Assembly (NCBI RefSeq): GCF_900142725.1 | Contig: NZ_FRBW01000004.1 | Span: 186,001 to 250,000 of the forward strand | DNA length: 64,000 bases | Direction: 5' to 3' | Source of the DNA: Roseibium suaedae | GTDB taxonomy: Bacteria > Pseudomonadota > Alphaproteobacteria > Rhizobiales > Stappiaceae | Part shown: positions 36,517-47,779 of the stretch, piece after piece | Numbering within the stretch: the first letter of the stretch is position 1 | Layout: each line of letters starts with the position of its first letter | The notes under the pieces: model-generated | The model's database searches: none | The model's input: the letters and a program-made list of their open reading frames with translations, nothing else | What the model was told of the DNA's origin: nothing | Position numbers and translations under genes: made by a program

Positions 36517-38454
36517 TCAGTGGCGGTTCTGACGGTTGTCGATCAGGTCATCGACGACAGCCGGATCGGCCAGGGTGGACGTGTCGCCGAGGTTGTCGAA
36601 GCTGTCTTCGGCGATCTTGCGCAGGATGCGGCGCATGATCTTGCCGGAGCGGGTCTTCGGCAGGCCCGGAGAGAACTGGATCAGATCCGGAGAGGCAATC
36701 GGGCCGATTTCGGAGCGCACGTGGTTCACCAGCTCCTTTTTCAGCGCATCCGTCGGCTCTTCGCCTTCCATCAGCGTGACATAGGCATAGATGCCCTGAC
36801 CCTTTATGTCGTGCGGATAGCCCACAACAGCCGCTTCGGAGACCTTCGGGTGGGAAACGAGCGCGCTTTCCACTTCGGCGGTGCCCATGCGGTGGCCGGA
36901 GACGTTGATCACGTCATCGACGCGGCCAGTGATCCAGTAGTAGCCATCTTCGTCGCGCCGGCAGCCGTCACCGGTGAAATAGAGGCCCTTGTAAGTGGCG
37001 AAATAGGTCTGCACGAAGCGGTCGTGGTCGCCATAAACTGTCCGCATCTGGCCGGGCCAGCTGTCGGTGATGACGAGGTTGCCCTCGGTCGCACCCTCCA
37101 GGAAGTTTCCTTCCGCATCGACAATGGCCGGCTGAACACCGAAGAAAGGCCGGGTGGCCGAACCGGGCTTCAGATCGGTTGCGCCGGGCAGCGGCGTGAT
37201 CAGGATACCGCCGGTTTCCGTCTGCCACCAGGTGTCCACGATCGGGCAGCGCTTTTCACCGACCACATTGTAATACCAGGTCCAGGCTTCCGGGTTGATT
37301 GGCTCGCCCACGGAGCCAAGAAGCCGCAGGGACTTGCGTGAGGTCTTTTCCACCAGCTCGTTCCCGGCGCCCATCAGAGCGCGGATGGCGGTCGGAGCCG
37401 TGTAGAAGATGTTGACGTTGTGCTTGTCGATCACCTGCCAGAAGCGGGAGGCATCCGGGTAGGTCGGCACGCCCTCGAACATCAGCGTCGTGGCGCCATT
37501 GGCTAGCGGGCCATAGACGATGTAGCTGTGGCCGGTAACCCAACCCACATCCGCCGTGCACCAGTAGATGTCACCGTCATGGTAGTCGAAGACATACTGG
37601 TGGGTCATGGAGGCATAGACGAGATAGCCGCCGGAGGTGTGCAACACGCCCTTGGGCTGGCCGGTGGAGCCGGAGGTGTAAAGAATGAAGAGCGGATCTT
37701 CCGCGCTCATTTCCTCAGGCGCGCACTGGTCTGAAACCTTTGCCGCTTCCTCGTGGTACCAGACGTCGCGGCCCTCGGTCATCTTGATGTCGCCACCGGT
37801 ACGCTTGACCACGATGACCGCATCGACCGGCGCCTTGTCGGCTGCCTTGTCCACGTTGGCCTTCAACGGCACCTTGCGGCCGCCACGCAGGCCTTCATCG
37901 GCGGTGATCACGCATTTGCTGGTGCATCCCTCGATACGCTGGGCCAGGCTGTCCGGGGAAAAGCCGCCGAAGACGATCGAATGCACGGCGCCGATGCGGG
38001 CGCAGGCGAGCATGGCATAGGCTGCTTCCGGGATCATCGGCAGATAGATGGTGACCCGGTCGCCCTTCTTGACGCCCTTTGCCTTCAGCACATTGGCGAA
38101 GATGTTCACTTCGCGGTGCAGTTCCTTGTAGGTGATGACCTTGCTCTCGCTCGGGTCGTCGCCTTCCCAGATGATGGCGGGCTGGTCGCCCCGGGTGGCG
38201 AGGTGGCGGTCAACGCAGTTTGCGGAAACGTTGAGCGTGCCGTCCTCGAACCATTTGATCGAAACGTTGTGGTAGTCGTAGGAGGTGTTCTTCACCTTGC
38301 TGAAGGGCTTGATCCAATCGATGCGCTTGCCGTGCTCGCCCCAGAAGCCATCCGGGTTCTCGACGGACTGCTTGTACATCTCAAGGTACTTCGCATTGTC
38401 CACGTGGGCGCGCTCCGCGACCTCCGCCGGCACGGGGAAAATAGTCTCCGACAT
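36517..38454 (-). CDS. acs: Acetyl-CoA synthetase
   Basis: A 645-residue AMP-forming acetate-CoA ligase. Motifs in order: the P-loop-like [12 protein letters not shown] (about residues 260-271), the TWWQTETGG substrate motif, [18 protein letters not shown] hinge, and [10 protein letters not shown] carrying the Lys that in other bacteria is acetylated to switch the enzyme off. It converts acetate to acetyl-CoA. ATG at 38454 has GGAGG upstream; frames extending to 38658 are not real. It starts a long divergent region with the VWA protein gene. It likely supports the PHB and fatty-acid genes nearby. Confidence 0.96.
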   Translation of the reverse strand: MSETIFPVPAEVAERAHVDNAKYLEMYKQSVENPDGFWGEHGKRIDWIKPFSKVKNTSYDYHNVSIKWFEDGTLNVSANCVDRHLATRGDQPAIIWEGDDPSESKVITYKELHREVNIFANVLKAKGVKKGDRVTIYLPMIPEAAYAMLACARIGAVHSIVFGGFSPDSLAQRIEGCTSKCVITADEGLRGGRKVPLKANVDKAADKAPVDAVIVVKRTGGDIKMTEGRDVWYHEEAAKVSDQCAPEEMSAEDPLFILYTSGSTGQPKGVLHTSGGYLVYASMTHQYVFDYHDGDIYWCTADVGWVTGHSYIVYGPLANGATTLMFEGVPTYPDASRFWQVIDKHNVNIFYTAPTAIRALMGAGNELVEKTSRKSLRLLGSVGEPINPEAWTWYYNVVGEKRCPIVDTWWQTETGGILITPLPGATDLKPGSATRPFFGVQPAIVDAEGNFLEGATEGNLVITDSWPGQMRTVYGDHDRFVQTYFATYKGLYFTGDGCRRDEDGYYWITGRVDDVINVSGHRMGTAEVESALVSHPKVSEAAVVGYPHDIKGQGIYAYVTLMEGEEPTDALKKELVNHVRSEIGPIASPDLIQFSPGLPKTRSGKIMRRILRKIAEDSFDNLGDTSTLADPAVVDDLIDNRQNRH

Positions 38455-38797
38455 CTGATAACCTCCCAGGGGCCCAATTTGATGAGCCGCATTGATGATG
38501 ATGCGGCTTTTGGTTGGCGCATTATGCGCACGAGCCCATTCAGCGTCCATACGGGCTTCGTGGTACTTTCGTAGGCTTGATCCGGCGGTGAGACAAGTCC
38601 GCGTCAAAAACGGCGCGATCCGGGCGCTTGCGAGCTGACTTTCGCGCGAAGCGATCACCTTTGGCAGTCAGACAGCAGCAAAACGACGAATTGCGATTCA
38701 GATCACAGATGTGTCTCTCCGGTTGTGGTCAGCCTCAGGGGATGGCCGGTGCCGCCGAAAAAGGGGCGTTCCGGAAGGATCGAGGTGAGGAGCACTC
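38455..38797. promoter_or_regulatory. Divergent region between acs and the VWA repeat gene
   Basis: 343 bases with no gene. It contains a hairpin AAGCCGCAT/ATGCGGCTT-type stem (38485-38511) in the acs leader and a perfect 13-base palindrome GCGCATTATGCGC at 38517-38529, both close to acs. I cannot identify sure promoter hexamers. Confidence 0.4.
38485..38511 (-). promoter_or_regulatory. Stem-loop in the acs leader
   Basis: AGCCGCAT / ATGCGGCT forms an 8-bp stem around an 8-base loop, 31 bases upstream of the acs start. On the plus strand it is followed by TTTT, on the minus strand it is preceded by A residues, so it could act as an anti-read-through terminator or leader structure. Confidence 0.35.
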
Positions 38798-40816
38798 ATG
38801 AGATTTCAGAAAGTTTCACGCAGATTGAGGGCCCGCGCACCTGCTGTTCTGGCGCTGGCGCTTGCGGGGTTGGGTCAGTTTTCGGTTGTCACCAGGGCTG
38901 AGGATACCCGCCCCGACATGATGTTCGTTCTGGATCTCTCCAATTCCATGTGGGGCCAGATCAACGGGACAGCGAAGGTCGAGATCGCAAAGGATGCCTT
39001 TTCCGGCTTCCTCGGTGAGTTGCCGGATGGGGTGAATGCCGGTCTGATGGCTTATGGGCACCGGCGCAAGTCCGATTGCGGCGATGTGGAGACCCTTGTG
39101 CCGGTCACGCCGCTGGATCGCGGCAAGCTGGAAGCGTCGGTCAAGAGCCTCAAGCCGCGCGGCAAGACGCCGATCACGGAAGCACTGCGCATGGCGGCGC
39201 AAGAGCTTGGCAGCCGTGACAAGCCGGGCCGGCTGGTCCTGATTTCCGATGGGATCGAGACCTGCAATGGCGACCCCTGTGCGCTGGCAGCGGAGCTTGC
39301 AAAGTCCGGCGTCGACTTCAAGGCTCATGTGATCGGCTTCGACATCGCTTCCAAGGCCGATCAGGCGAAGATTGCCTGTATTGCTCATCTGACCGGCGGC
39401 ACCTATTGGAACGTCAAGGATGCTGGCGGTCTGGCCGAAGCTCTGCGCGAGACGGCCCAGGCAGCACCTGAACAGGTTCTTGAATTTCCAGTCGTCCTCA
39501 CCGCCGCCGACAAGGACAGCGGCGCCCGGATTGATGGCAATGTCGATTGGGTCATCTCGAAAGCGGATGATGAAACTGTTGTCGGTTCGGGACTTCATGG
39601 CGGTCAGGTTGAGTTGAAGCTGCCCCCTGGCGACTATGTCGTGTCTGCGGAACTGGACGAAAGAGCCGGTGGCGCTTCCTTCACCGTGTCCGATCAGGGC
39701 GCAAAGCAGACAGTGCTTTTGGCTGGGAACCTGCCGGAGGCCACCATAGCCCTGGCTGCTTCGCAAGCTGTTGCCACCAGCCGGATCGATGTGGCTTTCA
39801 CTGGTCCTCTGGCTGACAGCGACTTCATCCGGGTCGTGACGCCGGATGGTCAGCGGCTCGAACGGGATCTGTGGGCCTATGTTCGCGATGGGTCGCCGGT
39901 GTCCCTGCCGCTTCCGTCAGAACCGGGCTCCTATCAGGTCGCCTATGTCTGGACGGAATATGGCGAACGTATCCTGGCCAAGGCACCGGTCGAGGTGACT
40001 GAGGCGAAGGTCAACCTGACCTTTGCCAGCGAAGTATCCGCCGGAATGCTGTTTGAAGTGACCTGGGAAGGGCCCGGCGGTCAGGATGACTGGATTGGCA
40101 TTGTGCCGCAGGGCGCTCCATCTGACGACTATGGCGGACGTTGGAGCGGTGTCTCTAATGGCTCGCCTGTGACCTTGCAGGCGCCGGTCGAGGCAGGGAA
40201 CTTCGAGGTCATTTATGTTGCCGGTGCCGATCAGGGGATCCTCGCCCGCAAGCCATTGGCGGTTGGGGAGGCAAAAGCCGGGATGCAGGCCCCCTCCGAA
40301 GTCGAAGCTTCCCTGATTTTTGAGGTTACCTGGACGGGACCGAAGGGGCCGGATGACTGGATCGGCGTGTCTGTTCCAGGTTCGGATCCTGCAGCCTATC
40401 TGACCTATGCCCGCCCGGAAGGCGAAACCGTCCGGCTGATGTCACCGGTGAAACCCGGCAGCTATGAGCTGCGCTATATTCTGAGCGGCGAAGGAGCAAC
40501 GCGGATCCTGGCTTCCCAGCCTCTGGAGATCAAAACGCCGTTGATCACTCTGGAAGGCCCGGAAGAGGCAGAGGTTGGCAAGCCTATGACGATCAAGGTA
40601 GCAGGGCCGGCCAATGGTTCGAACTGGGTCGGTTTTGCGAAGGTTGGAGAACCTGCGGGAGCCTATATTTCAGGAGCCTGGGCGACCATCGATGACATTA
40701 CCGATGGCACGTTCGACCTGATGGCGCCGGAAGAGCCCGGTGCCTATGAATTGCGGTTCGTTCTGTCCGGGGATGACACCGTGATTGCCGCCAGCCGGCC
40801 AGTGACCCTCAAATAA
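38798..40816 (+). CDS. Secreted VWA protein with four Ig-like repeats
   Basis: A 672-residue protein: signal peptide (cleavage near residue 34), a VWA domain (about residues 40-225) with the MIDAS DLSNSMWG, and a mixed region followed by four ~90-residue repeats. The repeats share a core of the kind (W/F)xGP-x-DDWIG, GSPVTL, PGSYEVxYV and an ending ILAxxPLEV; examples begin at VAFTGPLADSDFIRV, EVTWEGPGGQDDWIG, EVTWTGPKGPDDWIG and IKVAGPANGSNWVG. The repeats are likely beta-sandwich adhesion or carbohydrate-binding modules. Paired Cys in SDCGD and ETCNGDPC. A stand-alone gene; no partner is visible. ATG at 38798, GAGGTGAGG upstream. Confidence 0.82.
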   Translation: MRFQKVSRRLRARAPAVLALALAGLGQFSVVTRAEDTRPDMMFVLDLSNSMWGQINGTAKVEIAKDAFSGFLGELPDGVNAGLMAYGHRRKSDCGDVETLVPVTPLDRGKLEASVKSLKPRGKTPITEALRMAAQELGSRDKPGRLVLISDGIETCNGDPCALAAELAKSGVDFKAHVIGFDIASKADQAKIACIAHLTGGTYWNVKDAGGLAEALRETAQAAPEQVLEFPVVLTAADKDSGARIDGNVDWVISKADDETVVGSGLHGGQVELKLPPGDYVVSAELDERAGGASFTVSDQGAKQTVLLAGNLPEATIALAASQAVATSRIDVAFTGPLADSDFIRVVTPDGQRLERDLWAYVRDGSPVSLPLPSEPGSYQVAYVWTEYGERILAKAPVEVTEAKVNLTFASEVSAGMLFEVTWEGPGGQDDWIGIVPQGAPSDDYGGRWSGVSNGSPVTLQAPVEAGNFEVIYVAGADQGILARKPLAVGEAKAGMQAPSEVEASLIFEVTWTGPKGPDDWIGVSVPGSDPAAYLTYARPEGETVRLMSPVKPGSYELRYILSGEGATRILASQPLEIKTPLITLEGPEEAEVGKPMTIKVAGPANGSNWVGFAKVGEPAGAYISGAWATIDDITDGTFDLMAPEEPGAYELRFVLSGDDTVIAASRPVTLK

Positions 40817-40832
40817 GCCACCACAAGGATTG

Positions 40833-40875
40833 GAAAAAATGGCGCCGCTTCAGGAAACCGGAGCGGCGCCTTGTT
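40833..40875 (-). terminator. Bidirectional terminator between the VWA gene and ureG
   Basis: GGCGCCGCT / AGCGGCGCC is a perfect 9-bp stem; on the minus strand it is followed by six T residues, ending the urease operon, and on the plus strand by TTGTTTC. Confidence 0.85.
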
Positions 40876-40891
40876 TCTTGGATCAGCCGCC

Positions 40892-41512
40892 TCAGGCGGT
40901 CTTCAGGCCGCCTTTGGACGCAATGAAGTCCACGACGGTATCGACGCCGTCGCCCTGGCGCATGTTGGCAAAGAGGAAGGGCTTGCCCTTGCGCATCTTC
41001 GTCGCATCCCGGTCCATGACGGAAAGATCAGCCCCGACATAAGGAGCAAGGTCGGTCTTGTTGATCACCAGAAGGTCGGAGCGGGTGATGCCGGGTCCGC
41101 CCTTGCGCGGGATTTCCTCTCCGGCGGCGACATCGATCACATAGATGGTCAGGTCGGCAAGTTCCGGCGAGAAGGTCGCGGCCAGATTGTCTCCGCCGGA
41201 TTCGATCAGGATCAGATCTAGATCCGGAAAGGCCTTGGACAGATCCGCAACGGCGGCAAGGTTGATTGAGGCGTCTTCGCGGATTGCCGTATGGGGGCAG
41301 CCGCCGGTCTCCACGCCGCGGATCCGTTCGGACGGCAGCGCCTGCGAGCGCATCAGGGCTTCCGCGTCTTCGCTCGTGTAGATGTCATTGGTGATGACGG
41401 CCAGCGAATAGCGGTCGCGCATGGCCTTGCACAATTTGTCCGTCAGGGTGGTCTTGCCGGCGCCAACCGGGCCGCCGATGCCGACGCGAAGAGGTCCGTT
41501 GGGAGAACTCAT
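40892..41512 (-). CDS. ureG: Urease accessory GTPase UreG
   Basis: A 206-residue SIMIBI-class GTPase. P-loop [13 protein letters not shown] (about residues 11-23), the metal-binding CPH motif in [14 protein letters not shown], and the base motif [10 protein letters not shown] are present. UreG takes nickel from UreE and drives insertion into the urease apoprotein bound to UreD and UreF. It is the last gene of the urease operon; the start overlaps the ureF stop by ATGA. A bidirectional terminator follows. Confidence 0.96.
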   Translation of the reverse strand: MSSPNGPLRVGIGGPVGAGKTTLTDKLCKAMRDRYSLAVITNDIYTSEDAEALMRSQALPSERIRGVETGGCPHTAIREDASINLAAVADLSKAFPDLDLILIESGGDNLAATFSPELADLTIYVIDVAAGEEIPRKGGPGITRSDLLVINKTDLAPYVGADLSVMDRDATKMRKGKPFLFANMRQGDGVDTVVDFIASKGGLKTA

Positions 41513-42228
41513 GAGCGGAATAACCTCGAGTATTTCGTTTCGTGTTCCATGGAGGCGATGTCAGCCAGAAAGGTGCTTGTGCCCAGATCCTCCAGTCCGC
41601 AGGTCTGAGCCTCTTCGGCAACCGCCGCTATCACCGGTTCCATGAGGGCGAGAACCCGCTGCCCGTCGCTCTGGCCAATGGGCACGGCGCGCACGGCCAC
41701 AGAGATCAGATTTGCGGTAAAGGCTTGGGAGTAGGCTGTCAGGACAGCGTCCACCGGAAGCGACCAGGCTGCTGCAGCAAGACCGACCGCAGCCGGATAG
41801 GGCCAAGTGTCCCGCCCGGTCTCAGGTTTGGAAAGCTTTTCCAGAAGATGGCAGGCCGGTGTGTGGGCGTCCGGCAGCCAAGCCTGACGAATGGCCTGAA
41901 TGAAGGCCGTCCCTTGAGCGCTGCTTTCCAGATAGCGTTCCTTGGAAGGCTGAAGTGCCAGTCCCAGGTCGATGATTTCACCGACTGCGTCTTCGTTGCC
42001 CTCACGAGCAGCAAGCATTGTCTGGCGCAGGAGAATGGCGTCACTGCGTCCTGCACCTTGGCGCAGGATGTCCTCCAGCCAGCTTGCCAGGGTCCCGGCA
42101 TCCGTCACCACCTCATCCTCGATCACCTGTTCCAGCCCGTGGCTGTAGGTAAAGGCCCCAACCGGGAAGGCGGGCGAGAGGAAGGTGAGCAGGCGAAACA
42201 GGGCGGAAGGAACCAGGGCTTCGCTCAT
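41509..42228 (-). CDS. ureF: Urease accessory protein UreF
   Basis: A 239-residue all-helical accessory protein starting [33 protein letters not shown], the typical UreF N-terminal pattern, which helps UreD bind UreG. The conserved C-terminal [16 protein letters not shown] and TKYSRLFRS ends are present. The frame extends upstream to 42429 through an inverted repeat and is not coding. It follows ureE after a repeat-filled gap of about 260 bases, which is longer than the ATGA links elsewhere in this operon. Confidence 0.94.
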   Translation of the reverse strand: MSEALVPSALFRLLTFLSPAFPVGAFTYSHGLEQVIEDEVVTDAGTLASWLEDILRQGAGRSDAILLRQTMLAAREGNEDAVGEIIDLGLALQPSKERYLESSAQGTAFIQAIRQAWLPDAHTPACHLLEKLSKPETGRDTWPYPAAVGLAAAAWSLPVDAVLTAYSQAFTANLISVAVRAVPIGQSDGQRVLALMEPVIAAVAEEAQTCGLEDLGTSTFLADIASMEHETKYSRLFRS

Positions 42229-42297
42229 GCGGAAACCTGTCCATGGGCATGGGGTGGCCGCGCTCGGCTGCAAAGCGAGGGAATGGAGCCCGTGGCA

Positions 42298-42421
42298 CAT
42301 CCTTCGAGACGCAGTCCGCGACTGCTCCTCAGGATGAGGGTGCGAGTGAGGATAGCTCTCAAGAGTAGCTTCAAATTCGCCCTCATCCTGAGGAGGCGCA
42401 AAGGCGCCGTCTCGAAGGATG
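42298..42421. repeat. Long inverted repeat between ureE and ureF
   Basis: Two ~42-base copies (42298-42340 and 42380-42421) read CATCCTTCGAGACG... and ...CTCCTCAGGATGAGGG, and are inverted with respect to each other with a 39-base spacer; the ends match perfectly and the middles differ (AGTCCGCGACT against GCGCAAAGGCGCC), each self-complementary. This repeat type is widespread in alphaproteobacterial chromosomes as I recall. In the operon transcript it would fold into a large stem-loop. Confidence 0.85.
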
Positions 42422-42486
42422 GGCCGCAATCACCAGATTCATCCGGGACTTGACCCTGACCAGAGACGAAGCAGACCTTGCCGCTG

Positions 42487-43023
42487 TCAGTCATGGGAGT
42501 GCCCATGCGAATGGGAGTGGTCATGTCCGTGGGAATGCCCATGCCCATGACTGTGACCATGATTGTGTCCGTGATCATGGCCCTGGGTCTGGCCGTGGCC
42601 ATAGGCGCCGCCTTCCGGATCAAACGGAGCGGAGACAACGGTCAGTTTGCCGCCAAGGCGGATGACCATGTCCTCGATCACGTGATCGCGGCGGATGCGT
42701 AGGACGCTGCCCATAAGCTGGGTGGGCAGGTGCCGGTTGCCCAGATGCCAGGAAATCTTGACCAGATGGGCCATGTCGTCGGCCGCGATTTCAACCAGGT
42801 CTTCGTCCGCGCCCAAAACCTCGACAATCCGCCCGTCTTCCAGCTTCAAGCCATCGCCATGGTGCAGATGCACGGCGTTTGGTTCGTCCAAGAGGAAGGT
42901 TAGGCCTTTTGCGGCGGTCATGACGGCCCGCCGCCGGTGCCGGTCTTCCCGGTCGAGGGTGATTGTGTCTGCGGGAGCCTCGGACCAGGCCCCCGCGGAT
43001 AGGATTGTGCTGACGCGGATCAT
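42487..43023 (-). CDS. ureE: Urease accessory nickel metallochaperone UreE
   Basis: A 178-residue UreE starting [11 protein letters not shown], with the peptide-binding N-terminal domain and a C-terminal domain with His residues (HLGNRHLP). The last ~28 residues are a His-rich tail ([16 protein letters not shown]...) that stores nickel. It collects Ni2+ and hands it to UreG. The tail gives a conspicuous run of CATGG-type repeats at the DNA level. Its start overlaps the stop of the gst gene by ATGA. The frame extends to 43257, antisense-like to gst, which is not real. Confidence 0.94.
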   Translation of the reverse strand: MIRVSTILSAGAWSEAPADTITLDREDRHRRRAVMTAAKGLTFLLDEPNAVHLHHGDGLKLEDGRIVEVLGADEDLVEIAADDMAHLVKISWHLGNRHLPTQLMGSVLRIRRDHVIEDMVIRLGGKLTVVSAPFDPEGGAYGHGQTQGHDHGHNHGHSHGHGHSHGHDHSHSHGHSHD

Positions 43024-43625
43024 GAGACTTCTTTGAGTTTGGCCATGGCCGCCAGGAAGCCTGAACGGCTGCGCAGACGGGCGAGATAGTCGGCCAGGGG
43101 ACCGCTTTCGGGCAGCGTGAACTTGGCCACCTGGGCCCAGCCGAAGCTGTGACCGATGAAAATGTCGGCGATGGTGAACATCTGACCCATCACATAAGGA
43201 CCTTCGCCCAGACGAGCCTCGAGGGTTGTCAGCGCTTTGGCGAATTCCAGGCGGCACACTTCCTTGACCGTCGGCACACGTACATCTTCCGGGTGGATGA
43301 AGGTGTTCTTGGCGGCGGTCCAGAGGGCGCCTTCCATTTCGTCCACGCAGAACTGGGTGAAGCTGTCCTGCCGGGCGCGGTTGATCGTGCCTGCGGTAAA
43401 GGTCAGCTTGCCGTGCTTGTCGGCCAGGTAGGTGCAGATGGCGACGGAGTCATAGAGCACTTCGCCATCATCGATCAGTGCCGGGATCTTGCCGGTCGGG
43501 TTTACCTCGCGGATGGCGTCCGAGCCAGGACGGGCCGGGTCCAGCGTGTAGGCGGCGCCGAGCTCTTCCAGGGTCCACATCACACGCAATGTGCGCGACT
43601 GCGGGTGGCCGATAACCTTGTACAT
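43020..43625 (-). CDS. gst: Glutathione S-transferase in the urease operon
   Basis: A 201-residue GST: thioredoxin-like N-terminal domain starting [23 protein letters not shown], with [24 protein letters not shown] (cis-Pro and the glutathione-binding Asp-Ser) and an all-helical C-terminal domain. It conjugates or reduces substrates with glutathione; the substrate is unknown. It lies between ureC and ureE, with ATGA overlap to ureE, so it is in the urease transcript, an unusual guest. GGGAGAGAAC upstream of the ATG. Confidence 0.88.
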   Translation of the reverse strand: MYKVIGHPQSRTLRVMWTLEELGAAYTLDPARPGSDAIREVNPTGKIPALIDDGEVLYDSVAICTYLADKHGKLTFTAGTINRARQDSFTQFCVDEMEGALWTAAKNTFIHPEDVRVPTVKEVCRLEFAKALTTLEARLGEGPYVMGQMFTIADIFIGHSFGWAQVAKFTLPESGPLADYLARLRSRSGFLAAMAKLKEVS

Positions 43626-43763
43626 GTTCTCTCCCTATGTCTCGCGTGCCCTTCAGACGGCAGGCGTTCCAGATAACCTAGAGCATCCTGCGTTCCGGGG
43701 AACGTGCAAAGATGCCGGGGCTATCTGAAACCGCTTGCCCTCTCGTGTTCCGTGTCCAGTGGC

Positions 43764-45476
<1,713 letters not shown>

Positions 45477-45525
45477 GACGGTCCTCAATCGTTCTCAAAT
45501 TCAGTCGGGCAATCGGAAGTCGCGG

Positions 45526-45951
45526 TCAGTTGCCGAGACCCTTGGCAAGGGCCTTCAGTTCATCCGTCCGGATCCGGGTCATTCTCGCGTTGCAGTCATA
45601 GATCAGCTGGGGCTCCATGGAGCCGCCGCGGGCCTGAAAGCCGAAGGCCTCACAAGCCTTGTCCCGGTAAGGGATCCAGGCGCGCTGGGCTTCCTTCAGT
45701 GCATTGGCTGCGCCAACGAGCTCCTTGGCATATTCTGCCAGTCCTTCGTCGTAGCTCTTCATCTGTGCCATGGCGGCCTTGTAGGCCTTGTTCAGCTCGG
45801 CATCCGCAGCCTGCCAGTCCTGTTCGGCGCAGTAGGTGAATTCCATCTGCGTCTGCGGGTCCTTGCAGTTCACATTCGGCAAATCCTGAGCCAGCGAAGG
45901 GGCCGAGAGCATCAGGAACGCAGCTCCGGCCAGCAAAATCAGGTGTTTCAA
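45526..45951 (-). CDS. LprI-like periplasmic protein (DUF1311)
   Basis: A 141-residue protein with a signal peptide (cleavage near AQ-DL, residues 21-22) and a DUF1311/LprI domain with four cysteines (NVNCKDPQTQ, YCAEQDW, KACEAFG, YDCNARM) that fit disulfides. The family includes lysozyme inhibitors and many proteins of unknown role. It lies between ureB and ureC; genes of this type occur in the same place in other Rhizobiales urease clusters, as I recall. The role in urease function is not known. Confidence 0.85.
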   Translation of the reverse strand: MKHLILLAGAAFLMLSAPSLAQDLPNVNCKDPQTQMEFTYCAEQDWQAADAELNKAYKAAMAQMKSYDEGLAEYAKELVGAANALKEAQRAWIPYRDKACEAFGFQARGGSMEPQLIYDCNARMTRIRTDELKALAKGLGN

Positions 45952-46004
45952 AATGTTTTCCTCCCAATAGCCCGGACCTGAAGCCTGGGCATGCCCGGGC
46001 AGGT

Positions 46005-46310
46005 TCAGAGCCTGCCCATGACCTTCTGATTGAAACCGTAAACGGTCCGGTCGCCGCGGTAGGGGACCAGACTGACCGAGCGGGTCTGGCCCGGTTCGAA
46101 GCGCACTGCGGTGCCGGCCGGAATATCCAGGCGCATGCCGCGTGCCGCTTCCCGGTCAAAGGACAAGCCGCCGTTGGTTTCTGCAAAATGATAGTGGCTG
46201 CCAACCTGGATCGGCCGGTCTCCGGTGTTCGAAACATCAAGCGTAATGGCCTCAAGACCGGCGTTCAGCTCGATTTCCCCGTCTGCGGGGAAGACTTCGC
46301 CCGGGATCAC
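46005..46310 (-). CDS. ureB: Urease subunit beta
   Basis: A 101-residue beta subunit, starting [46 protein letters not shown], with the conserved [34 protein letters not shown] end. It packs against the alpha subunit in the (UreABC)3 complex. The ATG at 46310 overlaps the stop of the upstream small protein by ATGA. Usual length (about 101-106). Confidence 0.96.
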   Translation of the reverse strand: MIPGEVFPADGEIELNAGLEAITLDVSNTGDRPIQVGSHYHFAETNGGLSFDREAARGMRLDIPAGTAVRFEPGQTRSVSLVPYRGDRTVYGFNQKVMGRL

Positions 46311-46549
46311 TTGCGCGATCCCTTGACCGGAGCTTTGCCAGAAGCGTGGCCAGAAGCTTTGCCTGTGCGGGCCCAGACGATGGTTGCCAGTGCCCCAAGT
46401 GCCAGGGCTGCGGCAAACAGCATCTCGACCGTGCTGAAGCCGGAAACCTCTGCATGGGGATGCACATGCGGCAGGGCGCCGGTGTGGGCGAGCGCGCTTC
46501 CGGCACCGGACAGGATCATGGCAGCGGCGGAGGACAGAATGAGTTTCAT
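46307..46549 (-). CDS. Small His-containing membrane protein between ureA and ureB
   Basis: An 80-residue protein with a signal peptide ([21 protein letters not shown]), a His-rich extracytoplasmic start ([13 protein letters not shown], five His in 13 residues), one membrane helix ([22 protein letters not shown]) and a basic tail. The His-cluster could bind nickel. Coupled to ureB by ATGA, and 24 bases from ureA. A similar small gene between ureA and ureB is known from related urease operons, but I cannot name the family. Possible role in nickel handling is speculative. Confidence 0.78.
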   Translation of the reverse strand: MKLILSSAAAMILSGAGSALAHTGALPHVHPHAEVSGFSTVEMLFAAALALGALATIVWARTGKASGHASGKAPVKGSRK

Positions 46550-46573
46550 GAAAATCTCCCGGAATGAACAGAC

Positions 46574-46876
46574 TTAACGGATGGGTTCGTGAACGGTGAC
46601 GAGCTTGGTTCCGTCCGGAAAGGTGGCCTCGACCTGCACGTCATGGATCATCTCGGGGATGCCTTCCATGACCTGGTCCCGCGTCAGCACCTTTGCGCCC
46701 GCGGCCATGAGGTCGGCGACGGAGCGGCCATCCCGGGCGCCTTCGACCACGAAGTCCGATATCAGGGCGATGGCTTCGGGATAGTTGAGCTTCACACCGC
46801 GCTCGAGCCGGCGGCGGGCCACCATGGCGGCCATGGAGATCAGAAGCTTGTCTTTTTCACGCGGCGTCAGGTTCAA
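46574..46876 (-). CDS. ureA: Urease subunit gamma
   Basis: A 100-residue gamma subunit starting [42 protein letters not shown], with [29 protein letters not shown] at the end; both are diagnostic and the length is exactly the family's 100. It forms the urease trimer core with UreB and UreC. AAGGAAACCTCCCCTTG-type leader between ureD and ureA provides the ribosome site. It follows ureD by 30 bases. Confidence 0.97.
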   Translation of the reverse strand: MNLTPREKDKLLISMAAMVARRRLERGVKLNYPEAIALISDFVVEGARDGRSVADLMAAGAKVLTRDQVMEGIPEMIHDVQVEATFPDGTKLVTVHEPIR

Positions 46877-46906
46877 GGAAACCTCCCCTTGGGTTCGGTG
46901 ATGTGC

Positions 46907-47779
46907 TCAGCAGGACCAGACGCGAGGCAGCGCGGCTGAGCGGTATGTTTCGAGAAAATGGATGAGCGCGGACCGTAGGCTACGCCCGTCAGGCGCCGCA
47001 AACCGCGCCGTCAGGACGCCGTTCCAGGCGCTGGTGGCTGCTCGGACCTGTGCGCCCGGACCAAAGGATTGCAGCAGGGTGCGGGCCAGCTTGATGCGGT
47101 CCCCGGCCTCTGCGGCGCAATCCACGAAGGTTGCGAAGGCCATGCTGCCCGAGAGCGTAGCCGGGCCACCCAGGATGTCTGCCGGGGTTCCATGGACGCG
47201 AGCGTCGTCGGCAAAGATCAGTTTGCCGTCGCGGCGGATGCGCCAGCGGTCCTGAAATTCGACAGTTTCCATGGTTTCTTCCATGGCCTTGCGGCCGATC
47301 ACAACGGATTCCACCGCAATCAGCCTGGCATTGCCTTCAAGGTCGACCTGCATGCTCCGGTGGAGAGCGGAAGCATTGAAGAGGATCGCTTCCTGCGGCA
47401 GCCACTCCAGCGTGGCGCCGTTGCCAGCAGTCAGTCTGGTTGCCACCTGGCCGTGGCCCTCGACGCGCCGGTAGGCCCGCTCCGCCGTCTGTGTGGTGGC
47501 GATGGCATGCCCGCCGGGCGCCACGGAGGCCTCATAGGAAAGCCTGTCGCCTCCCGTGATGCCGCCTGCGGTGTTGATGATCACGGCGACCGGGGGCGTG
47601 TCATAAACCTTGGGCAGCCTGACCTTGGCGCAGCCGCTCTGATAGAGATCATCCAGACAGGTCTTGAGGCCGTCGTGCTTGAAGCTGACACGGGCGATGC
47701 CGCGGGCACGCTGCATGACCGGCTGCGCGGCGGAAGCCGGGCCAGTGCTGATTTCATGCAGGCTGTCCGCGTCGAACAT
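46907..47779 (-). CDS. ureD: Urease accessory protein UreD
   Basis: A 290-residue UreD/UreH accessory protein that forms the scaffold bridging UreF/UreG and the apo-urease. Visible family features: KVRLPKVYDTPPVAVIINTAGGITGGDRLSYE, TAERAYR and LEWLPQEAILFNASALHRSM, and the closing GVLTARFAAPDGRSLRSAL. It is the first gene of the operon, and its promoter should lie upstream of 47779. ATG at 47779. Confidence 0.93.
   Translation of the reverse strand: MFDADSLHEISTGPASAAQPVMQRARGIARVSFKHDGLKTCLDDLYQSGCAKVRLPKVYDTPPVAVIINTAGGITGGDRLSYEASVAPGGHAIATTQTAERAYRRVEGHGQVATRLTAGNGATLEWLPQEAILFNASALHRSMQVDLEGNARLIAVESVVIGRKAMEETMETVEFQDRWRIRRDGKLIFADDARVHGTPADILGGPATLSGSMAFATFVDCAAEAGDRIKLARTLLQSFGPGAQVRAATSAWNGVLTARFAAPDGRSLRSALIHFLETYRSAALPRVWSC

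Noticed and set aside
41509-42429. Longer UreF starting at 42429
   Set aside because: The extra N-terminal part is a translation of the inverted repeat and lacks any UreF similarity; [11 protein letters not shown] is the normal start.
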